Assembly (NCBI GenBank): GCA_029865225.1
Contig: JAOUHJ010000031.1
Location: 1-34,481 of the forward strand
DNA length: 34,481 nt
Source: Nitrospira sp.
Lineage (GTDB): Bacteria; Nitrospirota; Nitrospiria; Nitrospirales; Nitrospiraceae
Reading direction: 5' to 3'
In this document: piece by piece, positions 17,022 to 26,026 of the stretch
How the letters are laid out: every line of letters begins with the position of its first letter
Position numbering within the stretch: the stretch's first letter is position 1
Program-made: the position numbers and the translations under genes
Notes under the pieces: generated by a model
What the model saw: the letters and a program-made list of their open reading frames with translations, nothing else
What the model was told of the DNA's origin: nothing
Database searches by the model: none

Positions 17022-17938
17022 TGCCCTCCGTGAAACGCTGGAAGAAGCTTGGCCGACTCTACGATCCTCTCCCAATCCACCCAAAGTTGCGCAGCCATGC
17101 AGCCAATCCCTTGCCCATACAGTTGGACGGTGACATCTACCGAATCTTTTTCAGCAGCCGTGATACCGAGAACCGTTCGTCGGTTGGTTGTGTTGACATC
17201 GACATTGTCAAACGCATGGTCACATACATTCACCACGCTCCCGTATTTGAGCATGGACTTGAAGAGAGTTGTTCATCTCATGGTGTTAGTCTCGGGAGCA
17301 GTTATGAGGTGAACGGGCGTCGATATCTCCTTTTTATGGGGTGGCGGCGCCCGCTTGGTGCACATTGGTATGGTCAGATAGGAAGACTGCGGCTTCATGA
17401 CGATTTTTCCTTGTCGTTTGATGATGGTGCTCCACTCATGAGTCTTGACGCTGTCGATCAGATTAGCCTGTCGTATCCGTGGGTTTTGCCGAAACGCGGA
17501 GGCTATGTCATGTGGTATGGCTCAACAATCACATGGGATGCCGGAAATGGCGAGATGGCTCATGTCATCAATTCCGCGGAGTCGGTTGATGGGGATACAT
17601 GGATCAGGCGTGGACTGGCTGTGCCGTACGAGGTAGGTGTCGCACAGGCATTTTCTCGTCCGACAGTGATTGTAGATTCGGATGGTTACCACATGTGGTT
17701 TTCCTATCGGAGCGGCAGGCCGGGTGAAACCTACAGAATTGGGTATGCTTGGAGCCCATCAGGAGACCGATGGGAACTGCGGCTTGATGAAGTAGGTCTC
17801 GGTCTTTCTGATTCGGGGTGGGATTCGGAGATGGTGGAATACCCATTTGTCTTCGACCACAAAGGCCAACGGTATCTACTGTACAACGGCAACGGGTATG
17901 GACAAAGTGGCTTTGGACTTGCGGTGCTCGATAGATAG
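17021..17938 (+). CDS. Five-bladed beta-propeller protein (GH43/GH68-type fold)
   Basis: About 305 residues. I use GTG 17021, overlapping the acyltransferase TAG; GTG 17030 is an alternative. The sequence repeats propeller blades: YRIFFSSRD, RYLLFMGWRRP, GYVMWYGS, YHMWFSYRSG and RYLLYNGNGYG. These strand pairs are typical of the arabinanase/levansucrase superfamily, and HP...ANPLPI near the N-terminus is also seen in homologues from polysaccharide loci. Such proteins often sit in O-antigen operons without demonstrated hydrolase activity. It has no signal peptide, which argues for a cytoplasmic role such as editing or transfer rather than secreted hydrolysis. Catalytic acids cannot be assigned confidently. 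The following 175 bases contain no gene. Confidence 0.72.
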   Translation: MPSVKRWKKLGRLYDPLPIHPKLRSHAANPLPIQLDGDIYRIFFSSRDTENRSSVGCVDIDIVKRMVTYIHHAPVFEHGLEESCSSHGVSLGSSYEVNGRRYLLFMGWRRPLGAHWYGQIGRLRLHDDFSLSFDDGAPLMSLDAVDQISLSYPWVLPKRGGYVMWYGSTITWDAGNGEMAHVINSAESVDGDTWIRRGLAVPYEVGVAQAFSRPTVIVDSDGYHMWFSYRSGRPGETYRIGYAWSPSGDRWELRLDEVGLGLSDSGWDSEMVEYPFVFDHKGQRYLLYNGNGYGQSGFGLAVLDR

Positions 17939-18113
17939 CTGGTTTCTTAGCAGTATCTGATGACGTGAGGATGCGTGTTGCGAATGAGGAAGCTTTTCCG
18001 TTCAGTGCGATGCCAAGGGTGCATCCTGCTATCTTCTTCGATTTGAATATCCAAACTTGCGTTGAGTGGAATGGCCGTTGAGACGGCGAATCCCTGAAAT
18101 CGGAGGCAGGAAA

Positions 18114-19058
18114 ATGACAGAAGCTGTGGCAGGGGGAGTAGGCAGAACCACACGCTTCGGGGAAGACTTCCATATTCTGTCTTTTATGGATGACATGGAT
18201 GAATGGATCGCGGATGTTGAGGCTTGTGTGGTCAAGCAGGCTCCTGACTTGTTGAGTCTCTTTGCGACTTATGCGGGAGAAGCGCGATTTGGTCGGCAGT
18301 ATATTGCAACCGATCTACTGTGTTTGCCCCGTGGAGCGACTTTGCTCGAAGTTGGGGCAGGTTGTTTTTTACTCAGTTGTCAATTGGTGCGAGAGGGGTA
18401 CCAGGTAACTGCGGTGGAGCCTACCGGAAGCGGGTTTTCGCATTTCAATCGGATGAGAAGGCTGATCCTAGAGCGAGCCCAATGCCTTGGCTGTCTACCC
18501 ATAGTGCTCGATATACCCGCCGAGAGATTGTCCGAGCGAAACTGCTTCGACTTTGCTTTTTCCATCAATGTAATGGAGCATGTTAAAGATATTGGGGCTA
18601 CTCTTGCCAGTATAGGCGTCGGTCTCAAGCCAGGTACGCACTATCGGTTTACCTGCCCCAACTACTTATTCCCCTACGAACCACACTTCAACATTCCGAC
18701 GCTGTTTTCCAAGGGACTCACCGAAAGGCTCTTTAGGAAGCGAATTTTCACCAAGAACATACCGGATCCCATGGGAACTTGGAAATCGATAAACTGGATT
18801 GATGTCAGGACGGTAAGCGCATTAGCCAAGCGCCTGCCCGGATTGAAGGTCAGTTTTAAGAGGACCTTGCTGGCCTCCACCCTCGAGCGAATGGTGCTGG
18901 ATGAAGAGTTCGCCTCCCGCCGGTCCAAATGGGTGCGTACTGGGATCTCAGGATTGGTCCGTCTGCGCTTGCATTACTTGACTGCATCGGTTCCTGCGAT
19001 GTTTCAGCCGATCATCGATTGTGTGATGACCAAGGATGCAGCGGCGAAAGCGGTGTAA
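18114..19058 (+). CDS. Class I SAM-dependent methyltransferase
   Basis: About 314 residues from ATG 18114, chosen because a GGAGG ribosome-binding site lies 7 bases upstream; the frame is open to GTG 18066. Motif I is LLEVGAGCFLLSCQL (L78-C84). YQVTAVEPTGSGFSHF gives the acidic end of beta-2, and FDFAFSINVMEHVKDI matches the Methyltransf_11/23 motif with the H of NVMEH. The chain continues with GTHYRFTCPNYLFPYEPHFNI, a conserved stretch of glycan-associated methyltransferases. It opens a new translational start after a 175-base gap, so this may begin a separate unit with the genes to 20829. Its substrate is unknown; sugar modification is the simplest reading from context. Confidence 0.83.
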   Translation: MTEAVAGGVGRTTRFGEDFHILSFMDDMDEWIADVEACVVKQAPDLLSLFATYAGEARFGRQYIATDLLCLPRGATLLEVGAGCFLLSCQLVREGYQVTAVEPTGSGFSHFNRMRRLILERAQCLGCLPIVLDIPAERLSERNCFDFAFSINVMEHVKDIGATLASIGVGLKPGTHYRFTCPNYLFPYEPHFNIPTLFSKGLTERLFRKRIFTKNIPDPMGTWKSINWIDVRTVSALAKRLPGLKVSFKRTLLASTLERMVLDEEFASRRSKWVRTGISGLVRLRLHYLTASVPAMFQPIIDCVMTKDAAAKAV

Positions 19059-19672
19059 TGGCGCAGGTTACTCATGGGCTGCGGGCTATATTGTCTCATC
19101 CTCTCATTTATTCCGCCTTTCAGCGCTTGATGGGGGCCCATCAAGCGCGAACCAGATTTGTGAGCGAATTTATTCGGCCGAATGCAGGATGCAGGGTTCT
19201 CGACATCGGGTGTGGACCGGCAGATATTGTGGCCTACCTGCCGGATGTGGACTATTGGGGGTTCGATGTTAGCAGTGCGTACATACAACGTGCCAAAGCC
19301 CGTTTCGGTGAACGAGGACGCTTCTACTGCCAAGAGCTGACAGAGACAGACATTGAGAAGTGGCCGCCGTTCGATATCGCGTTGGGGTTGGGAGTGTTGC
19401 ATCATCTGGATGACGAATCCGTGTTGCACATGTTGCGTCTCGCTTCAAAGGCGCTCACTTCGGGTGGGCGTCTTCTAACGATCGATCCGTGTTTAGAGGA
19501 CGGTCAGAATCCTATTGCCAGGTTTCTGGCCAAGAATGATCGGGGGCAACATGTTCGAATTCGGACCGAATATGCCAACCTTGCCGGCGCCGTTTTTCGT
19601 TCTCCCCGTGTGATCGTGCGCCATCAACGCTGGATCCCCTATACCCATTGCATCATGGAGTGTACGAAATGA
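19058..19672 (+). CDS. Class I SAM-dependent methyltransferase
   Basis: A 204-residue protein starting at ATG 19058, which shares its A with the preceding TAA (TAATG). Motif I is VLDIGCGPADIVAYL (V47-G53). YWGFDVSSAYIQRAKARF is the beta-2 region, and DIALGLGVLHHLDDESVLHML is the classical Methyltransf_12-like segment. SGGRLLTIDPCLE ends the core. N-terminal AILSHPLIYSAFQRLMGA is typical of a group of small O-antigen-cluster methyltransferases. It overlaps the aminotransferase gene by 4 bases, so it may methylate the same amino sugar or the glycan containing it. The frame is open upstream, but that part overlaps the previous methyltransferase and was left out. Confidence 0.84.
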   Translation: MAQVTHGLRAILSHPLIYSAFQRLMGAHQARTRFVSEFIRPNAGCRVLDIGCGPADIVAYLPDVDYWGFDVSSAYIQRAKARFGERGRFYCQELTETDIEKWPPFDIALGLGVLHHLDDESVLHMLRLASKALTSGGRLLTIDPCLEDGQNPIARFLAKNDRGQHVRIRTEYANLAGAVFRSPRVIVRHQRWIPYTHCIMECTK

Positions 19673-20829
19673 TCATTCCCTTCAATAAACCCTACATGAC
19701 GGGCAGAGAGCTGACATATATCGCGGAGGCACATTTCCACGGCATGTTGGCAGGAGACGGCCCATTTACGAAGCGTTGCCATGGTTGGCTGGAGAAGCGG
19801 ACCAGCTCGCCCAAGGCATTGCTCACGCATTCATGCACTGCGGCGTTGGAAATGGCGGCGTTGTTGCTGGACATCCAGAGCGGTGATGAAGTGATCATGC
19901 CGTCATTCACGTTCGTATCGACGGCGAATGCGTTCGTGTTGAGGGGGGCCATCCCGGTGTTCGTTGATATTCGGGAAGATACCTTGAATCTTGATGAGCG
20001 CCTCGTCGAGTCGGCAATTACCCGGCGCACGCGTGCGATCGTGCCGGTGCACTACGCCGGCGTGGCCTGTGAGATGGACACGATTATGGCGATTGCGTGT
20101 GCTCACGGGCTGAGTGTGGTTGAGGATGCCGCCCAGGGAATGACTGCGAGCTACAAAGGACGTCCCCTGGGAAGTATCGGCGACTTGGGAGCATACAGTT
20201 TCCATGAGACCAAGAATGTGATTTCCGGCGAGGGTGGAAGTCTTCTTGTGAACGATCCAGCGCTTGTCTGTCGAGCCGAGATTATTCGCGAGAAAGGGAC
20301 GGATCGCAGCCGATTCTTTCGAGGCGAAGTCGACAAATATACATGGCAAGAAGCGGGGTCCTCTTTCCTTCCCGGGGAACTCATCGCCGCGTTCTTGTGG
20401 GCTCAGCTTGAAGAAGCCGACACAATCAAGCGGCAGCGCCTAGAGAGTTGGCGGTACTATCATGAACGGCTGGCCTCACTGGAGGAGGAGGGGGTGTTAC
20501 GTCGCCCCGTTGTTCCCCCTGATTGCCAGCATAACGCTCACATGTACTATGTGTTGTTGCCGGACGAAGTGACGCGTGACTTAGTCCTTGCTAGCTTGAG
20601 GAATGATGGGGTAAACGCGGTTTTCCATTACCTCCCGCTGCACAATTCTCCAGGCGGGCTCAAGTATGCGCGAATTCACGGAAGCATGAGCACAACCACA
20701 TCTGTTGCAGCAAGAATTCTCCGACTGCCGTTGTGGATCGGTATTTCCCGCGAACAGATCGATTATGTGGTGACTGCCGTGGAGCGTGTCTGCGCCTCAT
20801 CGTGTAAGACTTCTTTGGACTGCCGTTGA
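19669..20829 (+). CDS. wecE: DegT/DnrJ/EryC1 aminotransferase, WecE-like (dTDP-4-keto-6-deoxyglucose transaminase)
   Basis: 386 residues from ATG 19669, overlapping the methyltransferase stop. The opening MIIPFNKPYMTGRELTYI is almost the signature start of WecE/RffA. PLP-binding features follow: HSCTAALEMAALLL, EDAAQGMTA and YSFHETKN with the lysine at K182 forming the Schiff base. WecE transfers an amino group from glutamate to dTDP-4-keto-6-deoxy-D-glucose, giving dTDP-Fuc4N. The donor is made by RmlA and RmlB encoded at 3433-6289, so the pathway is internally consistent. The product could be acylated by the beta-helix acyltransferase at 16356. It ends a group of overlapping genes and is followed by 225 bases without a gene. 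Close relatives making 3-amino sugars cannot be fully excluded. Confidence 0.87.
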   Translation: MIIPFNKPYMTGRELTYIAEAHFHGMLAGDGPFTKRCHGWLEKRTSSPKALLTHSCTAALEMAALLLDIQSGDEVIMPSFTFVSTANAFVLRGAIPVFVDIREDTLNLDERLVESAITRRTRAIVPVHYAGVACEMDTIMAIACAHGLSVVEDAAQGMTASYKGRPLGSIGDLGAYSFHETKNVISGEGGSLLVNDPALVCRAEIIREKGTDRSRFFRGEVDKYTWQEAGSSFLPGELIAAFLWAQLEEADTIKRQRLESWRYYHERLASLEEEGVLRRPVVPPDCQHNAHMYYVLLPDEVTRDLVLASLRNDGVNAVFHYLPLHNSPGGLKYARIHGSMSTTTSVAARILRLPLWIGISREQIDYVVTAVERVCASSCKTSLDCR

Positions 20830-21054
20830 TCAGCATGTCGAAGGGCGGTAGGCGCGGTGAAGTCTATGCCCACGAGCGAACGTTAGGTGACCCCGAGGAC
20901 CCGGCATCATGTTGTCCAAGCATGCCGAAGTTGAAGCCTGCCGGCGCAGTTCTGCGTGCCCGCAGATGGGGAGACGAAATTCACTCATTCCTTGCCAGTG
21001 GAAGCGGTAGGGGACTTCTCACCGAACACGATAGTCCCTTCTTCTGATAGGCGC

Positions 21055-22812
21055 ATGGGAGTGTTAAAAGACGCATATAGGTGGCTCAAGGATGCTTGGT
21101 TAGCGCTCCTGTTGCCACCGCTCTGCCTGCTTCTCCTTATCAAACGACTTCACTATGGAATTGATTTTACCGATGAGTCATTCTACGTCGCGCTCGCCTA
21201 TCGATTCGCAATGGGCGACCAGCCGTTTGTCGATGAGTACAATCTCGCTCAAATCTCCGGAGTTCTTCTCGTGCCGTTTGTTTCTGCGTTTCTGTTGGTG
21301 AACGGCGGGCAGCCGGATGGACTTGTTTTGTTTGTGCGCTACCTGCATCTCGGCTTTTCCGTTCTCGTGGCGACGATCATTTTTCTGGCGTTGCGCCGAT
21401 GTCTGCCCTGGCAATTTTCCCTGCTTTGCGCACTCATGGCCGTCGTCTTTACCCCACTCGGGTTGCATAGCATCAGTTACATAACACTGGGAAGCGGTTT
21501 TTTCACTGTCGGTTGTTTTCTGGCTCTGTGGAGCGTCAGAAATCCACAGGATGGCCGGTTACCCTTAATGGCGGGGGTGGCACATGGTCTAGCAGTGATC
21601 TCATATCCCACACTCATAATCCCCAGTGTATTTTCGGTGGTGATCACGACAATGTGGTGTCCAGATAAGGTGCGAGTTCGTCATGCTTTCTGTTTCTACA
21701 TCGGAGGGTTGCTAGTAGGAGTTGTTCCATGTGTAATGTTGCTTCGCGCCGGATACCAAAACGTAGAGACTGCAATGGCGTATGTACTCTCAATTGGAGC
21801 ACAAGGCGGAGGCATAGAAAAGTTCGTAAATGGCACATGGACGATCTGGGATAACTTTCCTCACAAAAGTGCTGTTGTTTTGGGTTTCATTGGTATCTTG
21901 GTTCTCCGGCGGAAGGATACTGTTTGGGCGAATCACCTGTTGTTCATGTCGGTATTAATCATTCCTATTGGGTTAATAACGACCGCAAGTCTCTGGACGC
22001 TCAATGCTCTTCCTGTAGAAACCCTATATCTCGTCATAAATATTGGACTGATGGCTCCAGTATTGGTGTGCCTATTATGGAATAGGACAGCAGCTCGGGA
22101 TCTTTTTAGACTCGCCTGGATTCCATCATTTATCGCTGGGCTTGTTGTTTGTTGGTCGAGCGGTAATGGCGCGAGAATGGCTGCGATTGGTATGCTGCCT
22201 GCGGCAATTGTCAGTCTGGCACTGCTGGCATCGAGTCTCAGCTGGCGGAATGCGGGTGCTTTGGAGCGTCCTCCCCAAGATGCGACACGTGGTGGCTTAG
22301 TTATTGTGCTAGTCCTGTGTGTGTTCTTGGCCAATCAATTTGTTGGGCTCTACAGGGATGAGCCTATCGGAGATTTGGATACCAAAATCCGGTCAGGCCC
22401 TTACAAGGGTATCTTTACAACAAAAACAAGGGATAAATTCTTGAGGGAGCTTTCCTCTGATATTGGCGCCATCGCAAAGAAAAGCGACAAAATCCTATTT
22501 TTTGATGATTTTCCCGCCGGCTATCTGATGAGCACGCTGCGCCCTGCGACGCCGACGGTCTGGCTAAATCCTAGTAGCGCGTATCCGACCGTGGATCGGA
22601 CAATCAACGAAAAATACTATGCGCGCTCTGGGATCCAGCCGGATCTCGTGGTGAGGCTCAAGCGGATCCCGCGTCCGGACGATCCGGGGTTGCGGTATCC
22701 GGAGGATGATCCCGTTGTGCGATATGTGCGTGCGCGATATAAAAAGTGCCTCGAACGGGCGGATTACGAAATCTACGTGAAGCAAGAAACTTTGGAACAA
22801 CTCGCCGGATGA
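21055..22812 (+). CDS. Polytopic membrane protein, GT-C-type glycosyltransferase-like
   Basis: 585 residues from ATG 21055; the frame is open upstream to 20956, but the preceding 33 residues are charged and not family-like. A first helix (WLALLLPPLCLLLLI) is followed by HYGIDFTDESFYVALAYRFAMGDQPFVDEYN. The acidic pair in the first extracytoplasmic loop is the hallmark of the ArnT/PMT-like GT-C fold. Many further hydrophobic helices fill residues 60-460. A soluble C-terminal domain (DKILFFDDFPAGYLM..., YARSGIQPDLVVRL) follows, facing the periplasm by analogy. Such enzymes use polyprenyl-phosphate sugars to glycosylate glycans or lipids, and the GtrB-like enzyme at 14814 could supply the donor. 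A polymerase role is an alternative. Family assignment is from pattern only. Confidence 0.68.
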   Translation: MGVLKDAYRWLKDAWLALLLPPLCLLLLIKRLHYGIDFTDESFYVALAYRFAMGDQPFVDEYNLAQISGVLLVPFVSAFLLVNGGQPDGLVLFVRYLHLGFSVLVATIIFLALRRCLPWQFSLLCALMAVVFTPLGLHSISYITLGSGFFTVGCFLALWSVRNPQDGRLPLMAGVAHGLAVISYPTLIIPSVFSVVITTMWCPDKVRVRHAFCFYIGGLLVGVVPCVMLLRAGYQNVETAMAYVLSIGAQGGGIEKFVNGTWTIWDNFPHKSAVVLGFIGILVLRRKDTVWANHLLFMSVLIIPIGLITTASLWTLNALPVETLYLVINIGLMAPVLVCLLWNRTAARDLFRLAWIPSFIAGLVVCWSSGNGARMAAIGMLPAAIVSLALLASSLSWRNAGALERPPQDATRGGLVIVLVLCVFLANQFVGLYRDEPIGDLDTKIRSGPYKGIFTTKTRDKFLRELSSDIGAIAKKSDKILFFDDFPAGYLMSTLRPATPTVWLNPSSAYPTVDRTINEKYYARSGIQPDLVVRLKRIPRPDDPGLRYPEDDPVVRYVRARYKKCLERADYEIYVKQETLEQLAG

Positions 22813-22880
22813 CCGTTGAGTAAGCCTTCACCGGAGGTTCCACCCCTCTCCAGGCCTGGCCCTAAAGAGTAACGACCCAT

Positions 22881-24680
22881 ATGTGCGGCATTCTCGGGCG
22901 CTTCTATCGACAACCGGCTCACCGATCACCTTTTTCTAAGAAGGACTTAGCCACGTTGGCCCATCGTGGCCCTGATGGATCTGGTGTGTACACCGATCCT
23001 CACATCCAGTTTGGACATACTCGGCTCGCCATCATTGATTTGACCGAAGGTGGGCATCAGCCCATGACTTTCGATAGTGGTCGCTATGTCGTCACGTACA
23101 ACGGCGAGATCTATAACTATCTCGAACTTCGAACCGAACTCGAAGCTAAGGGCGAACGGTTTGTCAGTAGGTCTGATACGGAGGTTCTCCTGGCGGCGTA
23201 CAAGGTTTGGGGGCGGGAGTGCGTTTCACATTTCAGCGGAATGTTCGCATTTGCATTGTGGGACGAAAGAGAGAAAAGCCTTTTCCTGGCCCGCGATCGT
23301 TGCGGAGAAAAACCTCTTTTCTATTACAGGGATGGTCAATGTCTTTCCTTTGCGTCGGAACTAAAGGGACTCCTGCCGCTTCTGACATCCCACCCGGCGC
23401 TTGATCTGTCGGTTGTGGACATGTACCTTCACTACCAGTATGTCCCTGAGCCGTTTACCCTGCTCCAAGGTGTGCAGAAGCTTCCGGCTGCTCATACGCT
23501 CATGTTGTCGCTCGACAACTGGTTTGCCGAACCGGTGCGCTATTGGAGTGTCGAAGAGCCAGGGAAAATTACCGGCTTGCCGACGGATATTCCCGGTATT
23601 CTGAGCTGCATTCGTGAGGGCCTGGAAGAGGCCGTAAAGTTGACTCTGCGTTCCGATGTGCCTGTGGGAGTTGCGCTTTCCGGCGGGATTGACTCTGGGG
23701 CCATTGCAACTCTGGCGCAAAAACATTCTTCCGAAATTATACATGCATTTTCTGTCGGCTATCCTGGTCGCCCTCATTATGATGAGCGCGAGCAAGCACG
23801 GAGCCTAGCCAAGCACCTCGGCATGATCTTTCACGAGGTGGAGCTGCCGGTGGATAGTTTCGTCGAGTTTTTCCCCAGGCTGGTCCAGATCATGGACGAA
23901 CCGATAGCAGACCCTGCTGCCTTTGGCCATTACTCGGTGCCAAAAGCTGCTAGAGATATGGGCATAAAAGTGTTGCTTGCAGGTATCGGAGGAGATGAGC
24001 TCTTCTGGGGTTACCCTTGGGTTACAAAGACCGTGGGCATCAACCAGACGCTGGCGTCCTTACCCTGGTCGATACAACAGCTGCACTTTTACGGCGCTGA
24101 GCCAAACTTTAACGATGCTTTTCGTATCAAGCGGGCCGTCTATGGTACGGCCATGCGCTCGGTCAGTGCAGAGAATCCGTTCAGGCCAACGGATGTTGGT
24201 TCACGTAAGGTAGAGCAAATGCCAGCAGCCGTTATCCGTATGCTTTTTGACACCTGGCTTGTATCCAATTGTCTCTCTATAGGAGATCGTGTAAGTATGG
24301 GTGTGGGTGTGGAAACACGTTTACCATTCCTTGATGTGGAACTTATTGAGATTGTGATGGCAATGCGTAGTAAACATCCAGATCACACATTCGGGCAGAA
24401 AGCCTGGCTGCGTGCGGCTCTGAAGGGCATTCTCCCAGAAGAAGTGTGTGCTCGACCCAAAGCTGGTTTTCAGCCTCCAGTGCGGGAGTGGCTCTTTGGT
24501 GTCACTACGCGCTATGGAAACAGTCTCTGTAACGGAAATCTTATTGATGCGGGCGTTCTTAATGACAAGAAACTAGACTCAATTTTGCAGGACATGCCAA
24601 AGCAAGGGTGGCCTGGGTTGTTCTTTTTGTACAAACTGGTCCTCTTGGAAATGTGGTTGTGCGAGGTCGTAGGAACGTGA
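22881..24680 (+). CDS. asnB: Asparagine synthase-like glutamine amidotransferase
   Basis: 599 residues, close to bacterial AsnB. MCGILGRFYR places the catalytic nucleophile at Cys2 after Met removal, and AHRGPDGSG, TRLAIIDL and YNGEIYNY complete the class-II glutaminase domain. The synthetase domain has the PP-loop SGGIDS at 267-272, then GIGGDELFWGY and VGVETRLPFLDVELIE. It uses glutamine and ATP to amidate a carboxylate. AsnB paralogues are frequent in O-antigen and capsule loci, where several are thought to amidate uronic acids or transfer amino groups. Context argues for that over housekeeping asparagine synthesis, but no uronate dehydrogenase is seen here. The last 4 bases overlap the following glycosyltransferase. 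Gene symbol follows family only. Confidence 0.88.
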   Translation: MCGILGRFYRQPAHRSPFSKKDLATLAHRGPDGSGVYTDPHIQFGHTRLAIIDLTEGGHQPMTFDSGRYVVTYNGEIYNYLELRTELEAKGERFVSRSDTEVLLAAYKVWGRECVSHFSGMFAFALWDEREKSLFLARDRCGEKPLFYYRDGQCLSFASELKGLLPLLTSHPALDLSVVDMYLHYQYVPEPFTLLQGVQKLPAAHTLMLSLDNWFAEPVRYWSVEEPGKITGLPTDIPGILSCIREGLEEAVKLTLRSDVPVGVALSGGIDSGAIATLAQKHSSEIIHAFSVGYPGRPHYDEREQARSLAKHLGMIFHEVELPVDSFVEFFPRLVQIMDEPIADPAAFGHYSVPKAARDMGIKVLLAGIGGDELFWGYPWVTKTVGINQTLASLPWSIQQLHFYGAEPNFNDAFRIKRAVYGTAMRSVSAENPFRPTDVGSRKVEQMPAAVIRMLFDTWLVSNCLSIGDRVSMGVGVETRLPFLDVELIEIVMAMRSKHPDHTFGQKAWLRAALKGILPEEVCARPKAGFQPPVREWLFGVTTRYGNSLCNGNLIDAGVLNDKKLDSILQDMPKQGWPGLFFLYKLVLLEMWLCEVVGT

Positions 24681-26026
24681 AGCGCTCGCAACCATGTGTT
24701 CTTATTTATAATCCAATTTCTGGGCACGGGCATTTGGACTCATGGAATGCGTTGTTCGTCGGTCTTCTGTTGGAGCGCGGATATCGAATCATTGTACTCA
24801 CTCCTGACCGAAAGGCCCTTGAATCGCGGTTGGCTCAGAGAAAACTGGTAGACCATCCCATGCTTCACATCTTGGATTGGAACACACCACGCAAGCTACA
24901 CCGTTTACAGCGGTTGTGGCATTGGTGGCTTTCTTACGGGAAAAGCTATGCTGATCAGTATCCGGAAAGTCGCGTTACTCCCCAAATGCCTGCTCGCACC
25001 CGTATTAAGAAGCGCGTGTTCCAGATTATCGTTCCGCCGTTATTTAGACTATCGCGCTTGGTTCACATTCTATTTCCCCAAGAGAGCGGTGATCCAGCAG
25101 AATGCCACTACTTGGAGCCAGTGGATATGGCCTACCATATTAATGCAGCTCTTAAGAAAACCCCATGGCGTCCGGATTGCCTCTTGAATATGTATCTGGA
25201 TATGTACAAAACTGGTGTGGAGGGATGGCGGCAGTTTGCCTTGAGGTGTCGCCTTCCGTGGGGGGGGGTTCGCTTCGCTCCCGCAGATCCACCTCCGCAG
25301 GAAGGGTATTACTCACTCCCATCGTTACGCGGCGTGTGTTTCCTCGATGAGGCTGTCTGTCAGGCCTATAGTACGAGCCTCCCGGACAAATATTTTCAGT
25401 ACATTCCTGACATCACGAATGAGGAATTATCGGAACATCCATGTTATCTGGCTGAAGAAATCATGTGTCGTGCCGCCGGACGCAAGATTGTCTTTCTTGG
25501 CGGTTCGATGGTCCGAAAGAAAAACATTGCCCGGTGGAGCGAACTAATCACTCTGGCCGATTCAAGGCGGTGGTTTTTTGTGCAGGTAGGTGAAGTATAT
25601 GGCCATACCTTCAGCCCGGCGGATATCGCCGCCCTCGAACGCCTTGTTGCCCATCCCCCGGAAAATCTGTTCCTCCACACCCACTATTTGCCGGACGAAA
25701 AAGAATTCAACGCCATTATCCGAATCGCAGACATTCTTTTTGCCGTATATCGTGATTTCCGTAATAGCAGCAATATGCTCAGTAAAGCGGCCTATTTCGA
25801 AAAGCCCATCTTGGTCAGTGACGGATATCTCATGGGCGACAGGGTGCGCCGCTATGGAATTGGAGTTGTTGTTGACCAAGATGATGTGCAAGGTATGTTG
25901 AGTGCAATAGAGCGATTGGCAGAGAGTCTGGTCTCGCCGGAGTGCTTTGCCGCATACCGCGGAGAATTTAACGAGGAGGCACTGACGAGCGCATTGGAGA
26001 AATTCGTAATGAGAGCATTCAGATGA
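24677..26026 (+). CDS. GT-B-fold glycosyltransferase (GT4-like)
   Basis: About 449 residues starting at GTG 24677, which overlaps the amidotransferase stop; upstream codons in the frame lie inside that gene. The N-terminal half opens with CVLIYNPISGHGHLDSWNALFVGLLLERGY, a GT-B-type first Rossmann fold with the acceptor-binding loop. The C-terminal half has KIVFLGGSMVRKKNIARW and NLFLHTHYLPDEKEFNAIIRIADILFAVYRDFRNSSNMLSKAAYFEKPILVSD. The last stretch has the GT4-like order of a peripheral donor-binding motif, but the usual E-x7-E is not clean. It probably adds a sugar to the growing glycan in the cytoplasm. It is followed by an overlapping methyltransferase. Donor sugar unknown. Confidence 0.72.
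   Translation: MKRSQPCVLIYNPISGHGHLDSWNALFVGLLLERGYRIIVLTPDRKALESRLAQRKLVDHPMLHILDWNTPRKLHRLQRLWHWWLSYGKSYADQYPESRVTPQMPARTRIKKRVFQIIVPPLFRLSRLVHILFPQESGDPAECHYLEPVDMAYHINAALKKTPWRPDCLLNMYLDMYKTGVEGWRQFALRCRLPWGGVRFAPADPPPQEGYYSLPSLRGVCFLDEAVCQAYSTSLPDKYFQYIPDITNEELSEHPCYLAEEIMCRAAGRKIVFLGGSMVRKKNIARWSELITLADSRRWFFVQVGEVYGHTFSPADIAALERLVAHPPENLFLHTHYLPDEKEFNAIIRIADILFAVYRDFRNSSNMLSKAAYFEKPILVSDGYLMGDRVRRYGIGVVVDQDDVQGMLSAIERLAESLVSPECFAAYRGEFNEEALTSALEKFVMRAFR

Noticed and set aside
20826-21047. Small 73-codon open frame after wecE
   Set aside because: No ribosome-binding site, no family pattern and unusual composition; treated as intergenic.
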